The translations under genes were made by a program, and so were the position numbers. A model generated the notes under the pieces. That model made no database searches. It saw only the letters and a program-made list of their open reading frames with translations, and was not told where the DNA came from. A stretch of DNA of 64,000 nucleotides from assembly GCA_003339415.1 (NCBI GenBank), contig PDHQ01000112.1, positions 40,624 to 104,623 of the forward strand, read 5' to 3'. This stretch comes from Ophiocordyceps camponoti-saundersi (nom. inval.) (taxonomy: Eukaryota > Ascomycota > Sordariomycetes > Hypocreales > Ophiocordycipitaceae). This document shows, piece by piece, positions 36,620 to 49,199 of the stretch. Each line of letters opens with the position of its first letter. Positions within the stretch are counted from its first letter, which is position 1.

Positions 36620-37211
36620 TATATTATATTACTTTAGTAACTTATATAGGTATCTAAGTATATAATTATTTAATAGAGAGGAAAAACCGGAGTGCCCGGG
36701 GAAAAACCCCTTACTTAATATATTTAGCTAGCTTATAAGCTAACTTTATTATATTAGAAAGCTTAATCGTTATAGGAAATATCCGAAATTACGCTAGTCC
36801 TAAGCGAGAGGTACCTATACTTCTTATCGTATATCTTATCTAAGTTCTAAGTAATTCTAGTATATATATTAGTAGATATTATAGCGAAGATAGTTTTTAC
36901 TTCGTAATTATACTCTATTACTAAATTATAGTTACTATTAAAGGGGACTTATTCCTCTAATAACTTACGTTATCTAACTATACCCTTACCCCCGTACTTT
37001 ACCTAAGCCTTAGCTAGGTTACTACTCCTGCTAAGGGAGGAAAGGAGCCTAGCAGGGTTACTACTCCTACTAGGGTTATGCCGGGGTCGGACCGTACCCC
37101 GGCTATATAGTTAGGGTGAAAAATACCCGTGCCCTCCGCCGGATTCGAACCGACTACCTCTCTTATAGGAGACTAATATCTTTAGACGCTTAACTACTAC
37201 GCTAGGAGGGC
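36620..37211 (-). mobile_element. SINE-like insert with tRNA-derived head, nested in K
   Basis: About 590 bp between two 17-bp direct repeats, interrupting K between integrase and reverse transcriptase. Its 5' end on the minus strand is a tRNA-like sequence starting exactly at the repeat, and its 3' end runs into a (TA)n stretch. The head-proximal part (about 37.0-37.2 kb) keeps more CA/TG than the rest of K. It holds a near-direct repeat around GGTTACTACTCCTGCTA / GGTTACTACTCCTACTA and an 8-bp hairpin (GCCGGGGT...ACCCCGGC). A T5 run just past the head could stop Pol III early, which argues for caution. Confidence 0.55.
37130..37211 (-). tRNA. tRNA-like sequence, long-variable-arm type; head of the SINE-like insert or a tRNA pseudogene
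   Basis: Perfect 7-bp acceptor stem (GCCCTCC/GGAGGGC), A at the discriminator position, and a T arm GTCGG-TTCGAAT-CCGGC with a normal B box. The A-box region TAGCGTAGTAGTTAAGCG looks like a RIP-altered D arm. At 82 nt it is longer than a simple tRNA. TCTC-CTATAA-GAGA can form an extra arm, as in Leu/Ser tRNAs, though a small intron is an alternative. The anticodon stem pairs poorly, so I assign no anticodon. TTTTT lies a few bases past the 3' end. Confidence 0.55.
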
Positions 37212-37899
37212 TAGATTAAATATATATAATCTTAGGGATATAAGGTAAATATCGTTATCTCTTCTTAATATTATATTTAAAGCGCTAAAATAGCCCTTTA
37301 CGCTAAAAAAGGCCGCCTTATTAGTATAAAAAGCTTTTATAAGTATATTTATAAGATTTATCTACTTAATAAAAATAAAATTATTAGGGCTAAAAATATT
37401 TATTTTTTTATAATCTAGCTAATTTAAAGCTTAATTAAATAGTTAAATATACTACTAAGCTTAAAATTAAAGAAGATAATTAGGAAGAATAAATTAATAA
37501 GAACGAATTTTTTTAATTCGGGCTTAATAAGATTAATAATAACGATAAAAATCACGATTATCTTAGTAATTAAGGCTTCGATAAGCTTACTAGAGGCTAG
37601 AATATAAATAATATACCTAATTTAAATAATAAAACCGTAAGCCCCTTTTAATTTAAAAAACTTATAACGCCTTTAAATATAATATAATTCCTTATACTTA
37701 ATTAAACACCTTATAATACCTAATTTAATAATTTAGCTAATAAAGAAGCCTCTTTATAAGCTAAGCTAAGAAATAAAGCTATAATATTTATAACTAATTA
37801 TAAGACCTAATTAGCGATAATAGCTATAGCGAATTCTACTATTAATACTATCTTCTAAAATATTAATAAAGAAAAGGTAAAAATTCTTAACTTTATTTT

Positions 37900-38800
37900 A
37901 CTAATTAACGCTATATTTAATATTTTAATATTATTAACGCTTAAAAGCTAGTAAGATATCCGTAAGTAACCTAATTATTTCTCCTATTAGCGCTTAGTGA
38001 TAAATACTAAGATTAAAGCTTTATATAATTATTAAACTTAGGATTTTATTAATTATCTTATTAATAAGTAAGTTTTGCTTAGTAAATAAGTATTTATAAT
38101 AAAGACTTTTAAAAATAAACTTATAATTATAAAAATATACTAATATATATATAAGGATAAGTAAAAAGCCTTATATTTTATTAAGAACCTTTATACCGCT
38201 ATAATATACCTCTTATTTATATAAGTATTTTAATTAATTATAGCTTTATAAGATTTTAAGTAATAATAATTTAATATCGTTAACGCGTTTATTAACGCCC
38301 CTTATTAAGAGGAATTTCTTATTAATTAGCTATACTTATTTAAAAATAGTATAAATTAAGTATATAAGCTTAATTAAGCCTTATATAGCTTTAAGTTATC
38401 TCTCGCGATATAGTTTATATATATAAGTAAGGCTCTTAGACGCTATAAATAGTAATAACTTAAATTAAAGTTTTATATTTATACTTACTTAAAAGGCTTT
38501 ATTATACTTCTTTATATTAATAATATTATAATTATAACGCTTATAGCCGCCCTTATAAATAAAGGTAAGGGTATTTAAAAGGAATTATAAAATCTATATA
38601 ACTTAAATAAACTTATTACCTTTTTAAGCTTATAATTCCGTAAGAATTATATTATATAGATAATCTATATATATTAAGAGAAATATATTATTAAAATATT
38701 TAAATTTATTAGCGAAGGCGTTATAAACGCTATATAAACGCCTTAGCCGCTTAAGGCTAAAATACCCGCTAATTAGAAAATATAGCCGCTTATAATATTT
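37900..38800 (+). pseudogene. K reverse transcriptase relic (Copia type)
   Basis: Stops aside, one frame gives landmarks of Copia reverse transcriptase. A segment after the VFIIKTFKNK-like start contains NIVNAFINAPY (active elements: D-V-x-x-A-F-L-N-G), then VYKLNALYSFK-like residues, then L-Y-I-N-N-I-I-I-I at about 38508-38534 where an active enzyme has Y-V-D-D. The catalytic aspartates are now asparagine. RNase H should lie downstream to about 39.5 kb but was not resolved. Confidence 0.65.
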
Positions 38801-40468
38801 AAAAAAAAATAGCTAAAAAAATAAGTAATATAAATTATCTTTCTAATAATATAAGGCTTAACTTAGCTTTTACGAATAATAAGTTATATAAAAGTAACCT
38901 TAATTTAACCACCTTATACTTTCTTATATAGAAAAATTTAATATAATACTTTTAAAATATAAAGAGCCTAAGCCTTACGCTTAGAGGTGCTTATAGCCCT
39001 TAAGATTTAAAGCTTTATATTTTTATAAATACCTTTTTTATAGATAATTTATATATAAAATACTTTATAACTAGATATATTTTTTTTTATTAATATAAGC
39101 TTTATATATTAGAAATCGAAATAGTAAATACTTATAACGCTATTATTAATAAAGGCTGAATTTATTAATTTAACGCTTATAAGTATAAGTTTAATTTAAA
39201 TAAATAAGATTTTTAAAAACTTAAAGTTATTATAGTAATAAGCGCTTATAATTATATTTACTAATAGCTTTAACGCTAAAGCTATCGCCCTTAATAAGTT
39301 TAAAATACCTTAAATAAAATATATTAATATATAATATAAATAAGTTATTAATCGTATAGAAAAGTAATTCTTTATAATTAAATATATTAGTATAGCTAAT
39401 ATAGCTATAAATAGCCTTACTAAGCTTTTATAGCGTATTAAATATACTAAATTTATTAATATATTATATTTATTAAACTTAAAGATTATAATCTTACCTT
39501 TTAAGACTAAAAATAATATAAAAGGTAGCTTTTATACGCTATTAAATAAGCTTAAGGCGCTTAGTAATAAAGCTTATAATACCTTTATATTACCTAATAA
39601 TAAAAGCACTAATATTAAATAAGCTAATTAATTAAATTGAAAGACTAATAAATAATATAGTATAAGATTTCTATTATTAGGAGATTTCGTACTTAAAAGG
39701 GGGATCTTAAAAAAAAGGAGTAATAAATATTACGCTATAGCTATTAATTAAAACAAAATAGATTATTCTAATAAAGTAAGTATTAATTAAAATAAAACGG
39801 ATAAGGTATATTATAATTAAGCCCCTAATATAAAAGCTTATAATTATTAACTTTATTATTAGCTTAGCTTTATGCCGCTACTAATCTTATAATATACGCT
39901 TTTTAATACGTCTTTAAAAGGCTATTTTAGCTTTTAAAATATTAACGGTAAGCGCTTTTAAGCCCCTTATTATTAAATATATTAACTTATATAACTTTAG
40001 CGGTATTCTTCTTACTAAGTAATATAAAAAACAATACCTTTTTATATATATAGCTATAAGGCTTATAGCTTATTTTTAACCCCTAGCTTAAAAAGGAATT
40101 TTCCTTTAAATTAAGCCTTTTAATACCCTTTATATAAGCGTTTTAAGCCCTCTTAATAGCTTAATTTAACCCTTTTAATAACTTAGATAAGCCTCTTTAA
40201 AGCTCCTTAAGATAGATTAAAAAAGCTTATTTTTACTATTTTCTATTATTTCTTATACTAATTAACTAATTTAGAACGGAATAACCTTATCCGGGACCTA
40301 AGTTAATCTCTTAGATCTTATTTTTTTATTACGTTTTTAAGCTATTTAAGCCCTTTACTAGCCTTTTAAAAAAAACTTAAAAATGCTATTTTTACTATTT
40401 TATTATTTTCCGCGCTTTATAGTATAAGATAACTATTTTCCGCTTATTTAAATAGGCCTAAAAGGGGG
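38801..40468. other. 3' part of K, no motif resolved
   Basis: RIP-mutated continuation of K between the reverse transcriptase relic and the 3' LTR. It should include RNase H and the 3' untranslated part. It ends in the purine run at 40461-40468. Confidence 0.5.
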
Positions 40469-40550
40469 TATTAAGGGGTTTACATAACTAGCCCCGCTAG
40501 ACCTTACTTACAAGTATATAATCTAGCCTAGCTACCCTAGCCTAAACTTA

Positions 40551-40581
<31 letters not shown>

Positions 40582-40615
40582 GTATAATACTTTATACTAT
40601 GCTTATATTATTATA
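40469..40615 (+). repeat. K 3' LTR (distal, RIP-mutated)
   Basis: 147 bp, starting TATTAAGGGG. It aligns with 32287-32429 with almost only C-to-T and G-to-A differences apart from a longer AT microsatellite. Confidence 0.8.
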
Positions 40616-41168
40616 CTTCCTACTTATCTCCTAAGTGCTTACTTACCTAGGTACCTATCTACTTAGGTACCTAAGTAAGTAGCTATACTTAGGTAAGTAT
40701 ATACTTAGGTAAGTAGTATTATATAGCTTACCTTATAAGCCTCCCTCTTAGTTAGTTAGCGCTGCTAGCTTTACTTTTTAGGGCCTTAGCTTAGCTATAT
40801 AAACCTAGTAAAGTTATTATTATAATTATAATATTAAGAATATTAACACCTTTATTAGTGCTATACGATAAGTAGTAGTTACTTAAGTAAAGGTAAGTAT
40901 TAACCTTAATATATATATATAGCTAAGCAAATCTACCTAGCACCTTGTCCGATTATACCTCCTCTATATATATTATATAGATACTCCGTAAAGTAAGGCA
41001 TATTATTATATAATATACCTTATAGTTTAGGCTATAACTTACTTAAGGCTTAAGCCCGGTTAGGTTTATATATTAACTATACTAAATTAGTATAAGAGGG
41101 GCACTATTAGCTTACTTAGCTAAAGTATAATATAGCTAAGTATTTAGATAACTTACGTGTCTTAATAG
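40616..41168. other. Continuation of the gene-linked upstream DNA beyond K
   Basis: Starts with the CTTCC duplication and carries the same ACCTAGGTACC-type palindromes as the DNA just upstream of the gene, so it was probably contiguous with 32286 before K inserted. Partly RIP-mutated: some CA/TG remain (for example CACCTTGTCC near 40940). No gene seen. Confidence 0.55.
41161..41168. repeat. Target-site duplication of the MITE (left copy)
   Basis: CTTAATAG, repeated exactly at 41608-41615. Eight bases is the hAT-superfamily length. Confidence 0.92.
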
Positions 41169-41607
41169 CAGGGTTTAAAAAAAGTCAGTGAAAAAAGTCA
41201 CAGAAATTCACTTTTAGTCATTTTTAATAAAGTTCTTTATTTAATTATAAACTAGGGCCTAGGTTATAAATTAAGAAAAAATACCTATAAAATACTATAA
41301 AAAACACTCTATAAGTACGTTTTTTTTTTATATTAGTAATCATAGTTATATAGGCTATAAATAGCGATTAGTCATTTAGTGACTAAAGTCACTAAAAAAT
41401 AGTAACTTTTTTTCTTAAAAAATTCCTTACTAATTAAGAAAAAATAATTAAAAGAAAAAAAGCTTATAGCTATTTAGCGAAGAATTTACTCTATTTTATA
41501 GTTATTTATACTACTTACTTACTCTTACTATAGATTTTTAACTTTAAAAATAGTAGTGACTTTTTTGCGACTAAAAAAAAGTAGTGACTAACTAATTTTA
41601 AACCCTG
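41169..41607. mobile_element. 439-bp hAT-type MITE, largely free of RIP
   Basis: Terminal inverted repeats CAGGGTTTAAAA (12 bp perfect) and an exact 8-bp target duplication define it. It has no coding capacity. Subterminal regions carry many AGTCAC/GTGACT motifs in both orientations, as expected for transposase-binding sites. CA and TG are common, unlike its surroundings, so it either arrived after the last RIP cycle or was too short or too rare to be recognised. Its right terminus matches the end of the hAT element at 62391 over 21 bases, so that family probably supplied the transposase. Confidence 0.92.
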
Positions 41608-41751
41608 CTTAATAGGTTATACGCTTATTACGCTAAATTACGCATTTTTTATAATAATAATTAATATTCTTTATAAGAGATCTTATTTAAGATTCGCTAA
41701 GCTATAATAAACGCTATAAAGTTATAGTTATTATTATTTTAAGTAAGTAAT

Positions 41752-42024
41752 TATTAAGATATCTTACAATGCCTTAATAGCTTTATATTATCCCTATAGC
41801 TTTATACCTTATATAGCTTGCCTAAGTTAGTAAGACTTTTTATACGGGATCTTTTTAATCTTATAATACTACTCCTTACTTTATATATTCCTTAATTAAT
41901 ATTTTATATATTTAAATAAGTATTAAAATAGCTATTACCTTTATATAATAATACGAAAAATATTATAATAAATATACTCTTTTTTAAAACCCCTTATTAC
42001 TAGTAATAGATAGCTTATCTAATA
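41752..42024 (+). repeat. I1 5' LTR
   Basis: 273 bp, TATTAAG...CTAATA (RIP-altered TG...CA), preceded by GTAAT. Confidence 0.85.
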
Positions 42025-44699
42025 CTAATTAATATATCGGGTAATATATAGATTAGCTAAGATAGAAAAAATAACTATAGATAAAAAAATTAGTAATTTA
42101 TTATACTTAACCTTACTCTCTTATATAACTTAGTAATATATATAATAGCTACCTTATATAATAGAGAAAGAAGATAGGTTTTTCCTTATACTAAACCCCC
42201 TCGGATAATAATAATAGCTTTATATACTTTATTATCTAATAAGAACTCTTATACGCCTTTAGTACCCTCGAACGCGCCCTCGCCCGTGCTTACGTAAGCC
42301 GAATAAACCTAAACTTAAGTAACCCCGTCCCTAGCCTAAACCTAAGCTTAAGAACTTAACTTAATTATATATAAAGAGATAGCTAAAGAAAATATTATTT
42401 CGGTTTATATATAGTAAGCTAAAATTAGCTTAGATTTCTAAAAGACTAACTTAAAGATTATAAATAAACCTTTAGATATCGAACTTATAATATATATAAG
42501 AAAGATTACGTATAAAGCGATTTACTTAAAAATTAAAAGCTTCTTTTTTATTAGAAATACCTAGGAAAACTTCTATAGATAAACTAAATACTAAGTAAAG
42601 TAAGTTTCCTATTTATTTCTTAAAGCTTTCTTATAGCTTCTTAAAAAATAAGGCGTTACTATATAATAAACTAATAGCTTTATTAAGAAATTCCTTTTTA
42701 TAATTAAATTTCTATATAATTATATTTCGGCTATTTTTTTAATAATTTTAGTAACCTTTACCTTAAAGCTTATTTAGAAGATTATCTTATTAATTAAGGT
42801 TCTCCCTTATATAACTCCTAGCATAACTCCTAATATAACCTTATACGAAGTAAAGGAAATACTAAATATATTTATAGCTCTTATAGTAATTTTAAAAAGC
42901 CTAGCCTTTATCTTTCCTCTTATATAACTAATTTATAATAGCCCGATTACTCTTAAGAAAGTTATAATATTTAGTAAAAGCTAGCGAAAAGACTAAAACT
43001 ACTTAAGCTATCTATACGATATTTTATATAATAAAGCTAAGCTTTTTATATTATATTACTAATAAATTAATATTACTAAAAACTAGTATTACGCTATTTT
43101 TCTAAATATTCTTATAAGCTTAGCGTAGTTATATTACCTTTATTATATAAAACCTAAAAAAAAGTAAGATAAGATTTATTAAATACTTAATTTATATTTT
43201 AATATAATAATAAATTATATATAATACTAAGCTTATTAGACCGGTATAACTTTTACTTTTATATAAAAGAAATACCCGGAGAAAATAAAAATAATATTAG
43301 AAGTCCTTAAGGAATTAATTAAGAAAATATAACTTATATAATATACCCTTAATAAAAAGGAAACTTAACTTTACGTTATAATAATAAAAGCTTACTATAA
43401 AGTGCTAGAACTTAAGCTAGCATTTCTCTCTACGAAGCCCTCGTATAAAAATTTTTTTTATTTTTTATATATTACTTTAAATCGCCCTTAACTATAAGAA
43501 AATATCTAACTAGTTTTTTATTAATTAATATTATTATATAAATTCCTTATAACTAAATTTACCTCGGCTAAAGTTTTATATAGGTAAGTTTAAATAAGTT
43601 TAATAAAAGGACCGCCGCCTATTACCTTATACGAAAAAGTAATATTTTATTTATAAGAAGAAAAGGTATTAGTTAATAAATTATAAGTAAGGGGATTTCG
43701 ATTACGCGAGAAAAGCGTATTTTACTTCGTACGAAGAATTCGATAAGGACCCCCTTATAGATAACGAGTTTAAAGCTTTCTTTCTTAAGTATAAGGGATA
43801 TAATATTATTAATAACCTTAATAACTTATTATATAAAGAAGATAAGAACGCTTCCGAGGAAGCTGCTTAATTTATCCTTTTAAGTACTTTTATATATAAA
43901 TTTATAAGGGAAAATATCTTTATATAGTAAACTATATAACTAAGTAGTTAAGTTTTTCTTATAAGTACCTATTATATAGAATACTAAAAATAATTTTAAA
44001 ATACTAGCGCTATAAACTTCTTTACTATTAGTAAAGATTAGGCCGAAATATTTATATAAGAGAATTTAAATATATAAATTAACTAAACCTTAAGTACTAT
44101 AATAATTAAGTTTAGTAGCTTAGCTATTATAACTTTAATTAATATAATTAATATTAATAGCTTTTTTAGTATTATATAGTATTACGTTTTTAATACCTTT
44201 ACGCTATTCCTCTTTTCTCTTAAAGATATAAATCGCCTAAGGGCATATTTTAATAATATTAGGAATATTATTATACGTAAGGATAGTTAGATAATCCTTA
44301 TAATATAAAAATAGAGATATTTATTCTTTTACATATCTCCACGCGAAGCCGCCCTCTTTTTTATAAATGTATAACTTTATTACTTATACTATTACTTTAA
44401 ATACTCTAATATAAAATATTTTTATAATTTACTCTAAAACGTAAAATATAATAATATCTCCGAAACTTCGCTCCGTATAATAAAGAAATTCTATTATTAA
44501 TACTAAGCGTATAACCCCTCGCTATAGTAATTTAAGTTCTTAATTAAAGATAATATCTCCTTTAATTATAAGATTATTATAAGTATTATATAACTAGGTA
44601 ATAAGAACGCTCTTTATATTATTAATAAGGCTATATCTTTCTAAGCTATTATTTTCGTATAATCCCTCTTTACTTAAGATATATAAAACGCCTTTTACT

Positions 44700-47050
44700 A
44701 TTATTAGATTACTATTTACTAAGGCCTTTTAGATATTATTATATATAACCCTGGTATAAACTTCTTTTTAGATAAGTTCCGTTTTTCCGCATAAATTATT
44801 AATTCCTTATATAAAGACATACTTATTAAAGCGTATTAGGTAGTTAGTAAAGTTAAACGCTTATATATATCTCTCTAATATATATATATATAATATACTT
44901 AAGGAAAACTTTAAAAACTAAGTAAATAATAATATAATTCTCTAACTTACTATAAAATACTTAAACGATATAGTAAAGCTTAATAGCCTTATACTTATAT
45001 TTCTTATTTTCAGTATATACTTTTATATTTATAGTACCTTACCCTTATCTCTAAATATTATTATATAGGTAACTGCGATTTAAAAAGTAATAAAGGTAAT
45101 TCGAAAGCTTTATATAAAGAAAAATATTAGTTATATACTTACTACGCGAAATAGACCGCGTTTATATAAGAACCTTATACTTCCCTTTTATTCCTAAGTT
45201 ATAGTTTAGCGCGAACGCTATAGCTAGATAAAACTATATAAACTTTTAATAATTAAAAGGTAATCTATTTTTATAAATTTTCCTAATAGCCTTACTAAGT
45301 TTTATATAATATAAATTAAACTATATTATCTGCTAAATAAAGCTCTTATAAAAAAGCTAATATTTATATAAAGAGTTTTATTATTAAGATTCCGCGTTAT
45401 AGCTTATAAAGATATAAGGATTTTATTAGTTATATAGCGGATTTATTTATCTCCTTTACTTTCCTCTTAGAGAAAGAAACGAAAGATATTACCTTTACTA
45501 TATAACTTTATTAAGATAGTATTATTATAACCTCTAGCCTCCTATTTAAGGAATCGGACCGCGCCGAAATCGATAGCTTTACCGCCTAGGATATTTTTAT
45601 CTTTATATAATATAACTTAGCTAAATATAGCTAGCTATATATTTTTTATATAAGACTTATATAAGAAATTAAAAATAAAATTATAAAGCTATATAAGAAG
45701 TTATAACTTATTATATAAGGCTACGCTAATATTAATAAAGTTACTATATTTACTTAATCGCTTATAATCTTATAAATAAGCTAAAGGCTAATCTTCGCTT
45801 TAAGCCCTTTTTTTATATAATTATATAATATATAGAGAGAGCTATATAATATTACCTAGGCGTATATATAATTATATAATCGCTTAATAAGACTAATTTT
45901 TATATAATTACCGAAAAAGATATAAAACTATTTCTTAGAAAGTACTATTTTATATATCTATTATCTATTATATAAAATAGTAAAATAAAGCGTTTATTAG
46001 TTTAAAATATATTATAAGTATTACTATATAAACTTAAAAATAATAATTTTAATATATAACTTATATTTTCTCTTTATACTTACTAGCTTAGATTTTTTCT
46101 ATCTTATAAGAATATAAACTAACGATACCCTCTCCTTTATCTCGCCCGCTTTCTTAGCCCTTAAGGAAAAATCCCTTAAATAGTAAAACCTTTATATAAA
46201 GCTAAAAATACGCCTCTTATATAAGACGCTAATCGAATTTAATAGCGGATAAATTTCCCTTAAAAGCGATAATATTCTCTTTATATAGAAGGGCTAAGCT
46301 AAGATATTATAAGTTATTAACCCGGCTAATAAAAACGCTTTATAAGCGTACTTTTTATAACGCGTATAAGGAGCGTATATTTCGTTAATTTACTAGCCCG
46401 AAGTAGCGTATAACTTCTTAGCTGCTACTTAAGTATAGGATCTAATAAAGGAAGATTATAACGCCTTAAACGCCCGCGTATAATAATAAATTAAAAACGC
46501 TAACTAGGGACTATATTTTATCCCCCTCGACCTCCTTTATATAAAGCTTTAAATCTTTACTAATAGGCTAATAGCTTATTTATAAATAATAAAGACTTAT
46601 TTTTATAAATAAGATTTATAATTATACTAAGTAAAAAGGTAGCTTATATAAAGAATAAAGTCTCTATTTATAATAATATTATATATTAGTCCTAAATAAA
46701 ATATAAGAAAATAACGCGTAGTATACTTATAAGTAAGTTATATAATATTATATAAGGAATTAATAGCGGTATCGCCTTTAATATTACGCTTTAGAAGATT
46801 ATATATAGTCTCTTTTTACTAAATATCCCTTTTATATTTTATATAAACTCGCACTCCTTTTATAACTACTTAGTTAAGCTTAGTAATATAAAGGAGAAGA
46901 GGCTTATAATTAATATTATAGCTTTACGCGAATTATATAAAAAAAGAAAATTACTAAAATATTCTAAATTAATAGTAAAAATAACTTAATAGATATTATA
47001 ATAAAGAAAAGCCCGAATAACGCTTTTATATAACTAGTTATAATAAATAA
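44700..47050 (+). pseudogene. I1 pol relic (Copia integrase end, reverse transcriptase, RNase H)
   Basis: Readable pieces, stops aside: the integrase C-terminal region near 44.9-45.3 kb; a reverse transcriptase entry near 45.68-45.80 kb where an I-x-G-Y-A-N-I-N-K-V-T run is followed by a RLIFAL-like stretch; T-N-D-T-L-S-F near 46.12 kb where related Copia elements have T-D-D-T-L; and an RNase H end near 46.96-47.04 kb (I-K-K-S-P-N-N-A-F). This order, integrase before reverse transcriptase, is Copia. Interrupted by many stops. Upstream gag (42.0-44.7 kb) was not resolved. Confidence 0.7.
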
Positions 47051-47054
47051 GATT

Positions 47055-47059
47055 ATAAT
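47055..47059. repeat. Target-site duplication of G2 (left copy)
   Basis: ATAAT before the left LTR, repeated at 53548-53552 after the right LTR. Confidence 0.75.
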
Positions 47060-47245
47060 TATAAGGGATTCGGGCTATGCCCGAATAGCTAAGTTACGTG
47101 GGGTAATTAGTTATTTCCGCGCGCAGCGCGCGCGCAGATTACCTACCCCTATTAGGCGTTATAACCCCTTTTCTATAATTCTTTATAATTATTCTAAATA
47201 ATAGAATCACCTCCTTGCAAATAGCCCGGAGGCTAAACCCTTATA
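47060..47245 (+). repeat. G2 5' LTR
   Basis: 186 bp, TATAAGGGATTCGGGC...AACCCTTATA. Keeps two CA dinucleotides inside its CG-only tract near 47120-47140. Confidence 0.88.
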
Positions 47246-49199
47246 TAGAATAACTATTATTATAATAGATAACCTTATCTTTTAAAAAGTAATTATCGCC
47301 TAGCTATAATAATAGTAAGCGATAATTTCTAAGCTATAAAAGGTCCTACGAGCGTAACGCGATATTATTTACTTCTTAATATAATATTAGTAACCTTAGC
47401 TAGAGCCCTCTTCGTAGCCCTTACGCTAGAAACCTCTTTTATCTAGCTCCCTTTTTAATAGCGATAAAACCCTTTTTTTAGCTTAGCAGGCCCTAATATT
47501 ATATAAGCTATTAGCGGATCGCGCCTTTATTAGTAATAATTATAACTAATAGGTTTTCCTTTATTAGTATCTATCGCTTACTATTTAGTTAAAAGTAGCT
47601 TTATTTTTTAAGTAAGGCGAGGAATATTAATATTAAGTTAAAACCTTCCTTAAGTATTTTAATATAATATTTACTAACCCTTACCGCTATTAGATAGCTA
47701 TAAGCTTATAATAAAGTTAGAAAAGCTTTCTTAAGGTACCTTTAAGTTATTTTTTAATTTCCTTATTTATTTTAAAGTAAAACTATCGCTTTTAGGAGAT
47801 ACTATATAAGTAAACGAAATTAAAGTAATATATTTATATTATATATTTACCCTTAAGTTACGACGCTACTATCTTAAACGCGATATTCCTCTTAATAATT
47901 ATATCTTAGCTATAGCTTATATCCGTTCTATTACTATCGATATTAAGTTATTCCGGATCGAAAGTAAAAGTTAACTACCTTTTTCCCTTACTTTTTCCTT
48001 AGTAGCTTAGGATATTAATATACTTATAACGGATATCCGCTAAATTAGTATAACCTTAGGGTATTCTTCTTATAGTTAAAGATACGGTAAATATAAAAGG
48101 TAGCGTTTAAAACCCCGCTATTCCGCTCCCTATATTTCTACGAAAAAATATAGTAAGCGTTAGGTTAAAAGATATTATCTATATTATAGCTAGGTAAGCT
48201 ACTTTACGAGGGATTATCCGGTATACTTATCTTTACCCTTATCCTCGTTTATACGCTTTATAAAAATAGGAGAGGCTAACTAAGATACTTATTTAGATTA
48301 GGGAAAAGAATCCCCCCTATACTAAGTCTCTTATAAGGGGAAGGTAGTTACGTCGATTTAATATATAGTAATTTAAAAAACTAATTTATAGATATTATAA
48401 GGAATATAAATATAAGTCTTCTCCTTATTCTTATTCTTATAAATTTTATTACTTTTATTAACGCGTAAGTAAATAGTAGCTATAACTACTATATTATTAT
48501 AAGTAAGTTTTAAGTATAATATTACTATTTTTAACGTATTCCTCTCCCTACTCCGCGTATAATCTATACCGCGGTTTAAATCCGCTATTAGAAGTAAGTT
48601 TATTTTAAGGACTCCTCCCTAATCTATTATATTATTTAATTTATTACCGATATCGATAGCTAGTAAACGCTTATAGGTATATATATAATCCTTAGCTTAA
48701 CTTAGGATATAATTCTTAGCTTTTTTTAAATAGCGTAGTATAATATATCTTTTTACGCGAAATAACGATATCTTATAGTTTACTTTACGGATAACCTTAT
48801 TATCTTATATAGTAAAACGCGAGTTTAAAAATATCGAATAGTTACTATCTGAAGCTTAATTTTTACTATATTAATAAGGCGCGAATTTTATTAGTAAATA
48901 AGCTATTATTTCCTTATTATAAGCTTATAAGATATCTTACGCGTCTTATAGATTAAAATATTATCTCCTTTTACCTTATTAGTTTCTTTATTTTCTAAAG
49001 TATCTAACTTTAGTAACCTTTTTAATAAAGAAAAAGTAAGCGTTTTTCCCCCTTATTATAATATATATAATTATTATATTTATCTATAACGGCAGCTTAA
49101 TAAATTTTTACCGCCGTTACCTTAAAAGCTATTATATAATATACCGTATAAATACCTTCTTAAAATATAAAAATAAATTACTAATTTAATAAATAAAAG

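Larger units (their letters stand above)
32287..40615 (+). mobile_element. Element K: Ty1/Copia retrotransposon inserted upstream of the methyltransferase gene
   Basis: Bounded by short direct LTRs (143 and 147 bp, differing mainly in an AT microsatellite) and a duplicated CTTCC. It is 8.3 kb as it stands, or about 6.5 kb without E3. A purine run AAAGGGGG precedes the 3' LTR. Integrase then reverse transcriptase, the Copia gene order, is readable on the plus strand. E3 sits 62 bp inside the 5' LTR and a SINE-like insert lies between integrase and reverse transcriptase. The body is fully RIP-mutated while the 5' LTR next to the gene is only lightly mutated. Confidence 0.8.

Noticed and set aside
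37130..37211. A functional host tRNA gene
   Set aside because: It starts exactly at a 17-bp direct repeat, lies inside a Copia element, and its anticodon stem is poorly paired, so a SINE head or pseudogene is more likely.
32287..40615. The 32.3-kb and 40.5-kb repeats as a simple segmental duplication or MITE pair
   Set aside because: They lie in direct orientation, bound a Copia integrase and reverse transcriptase, are preceded by a purine tract at the distal copy and are flanked by CTTCC on both outer sides, so they are LTRs.
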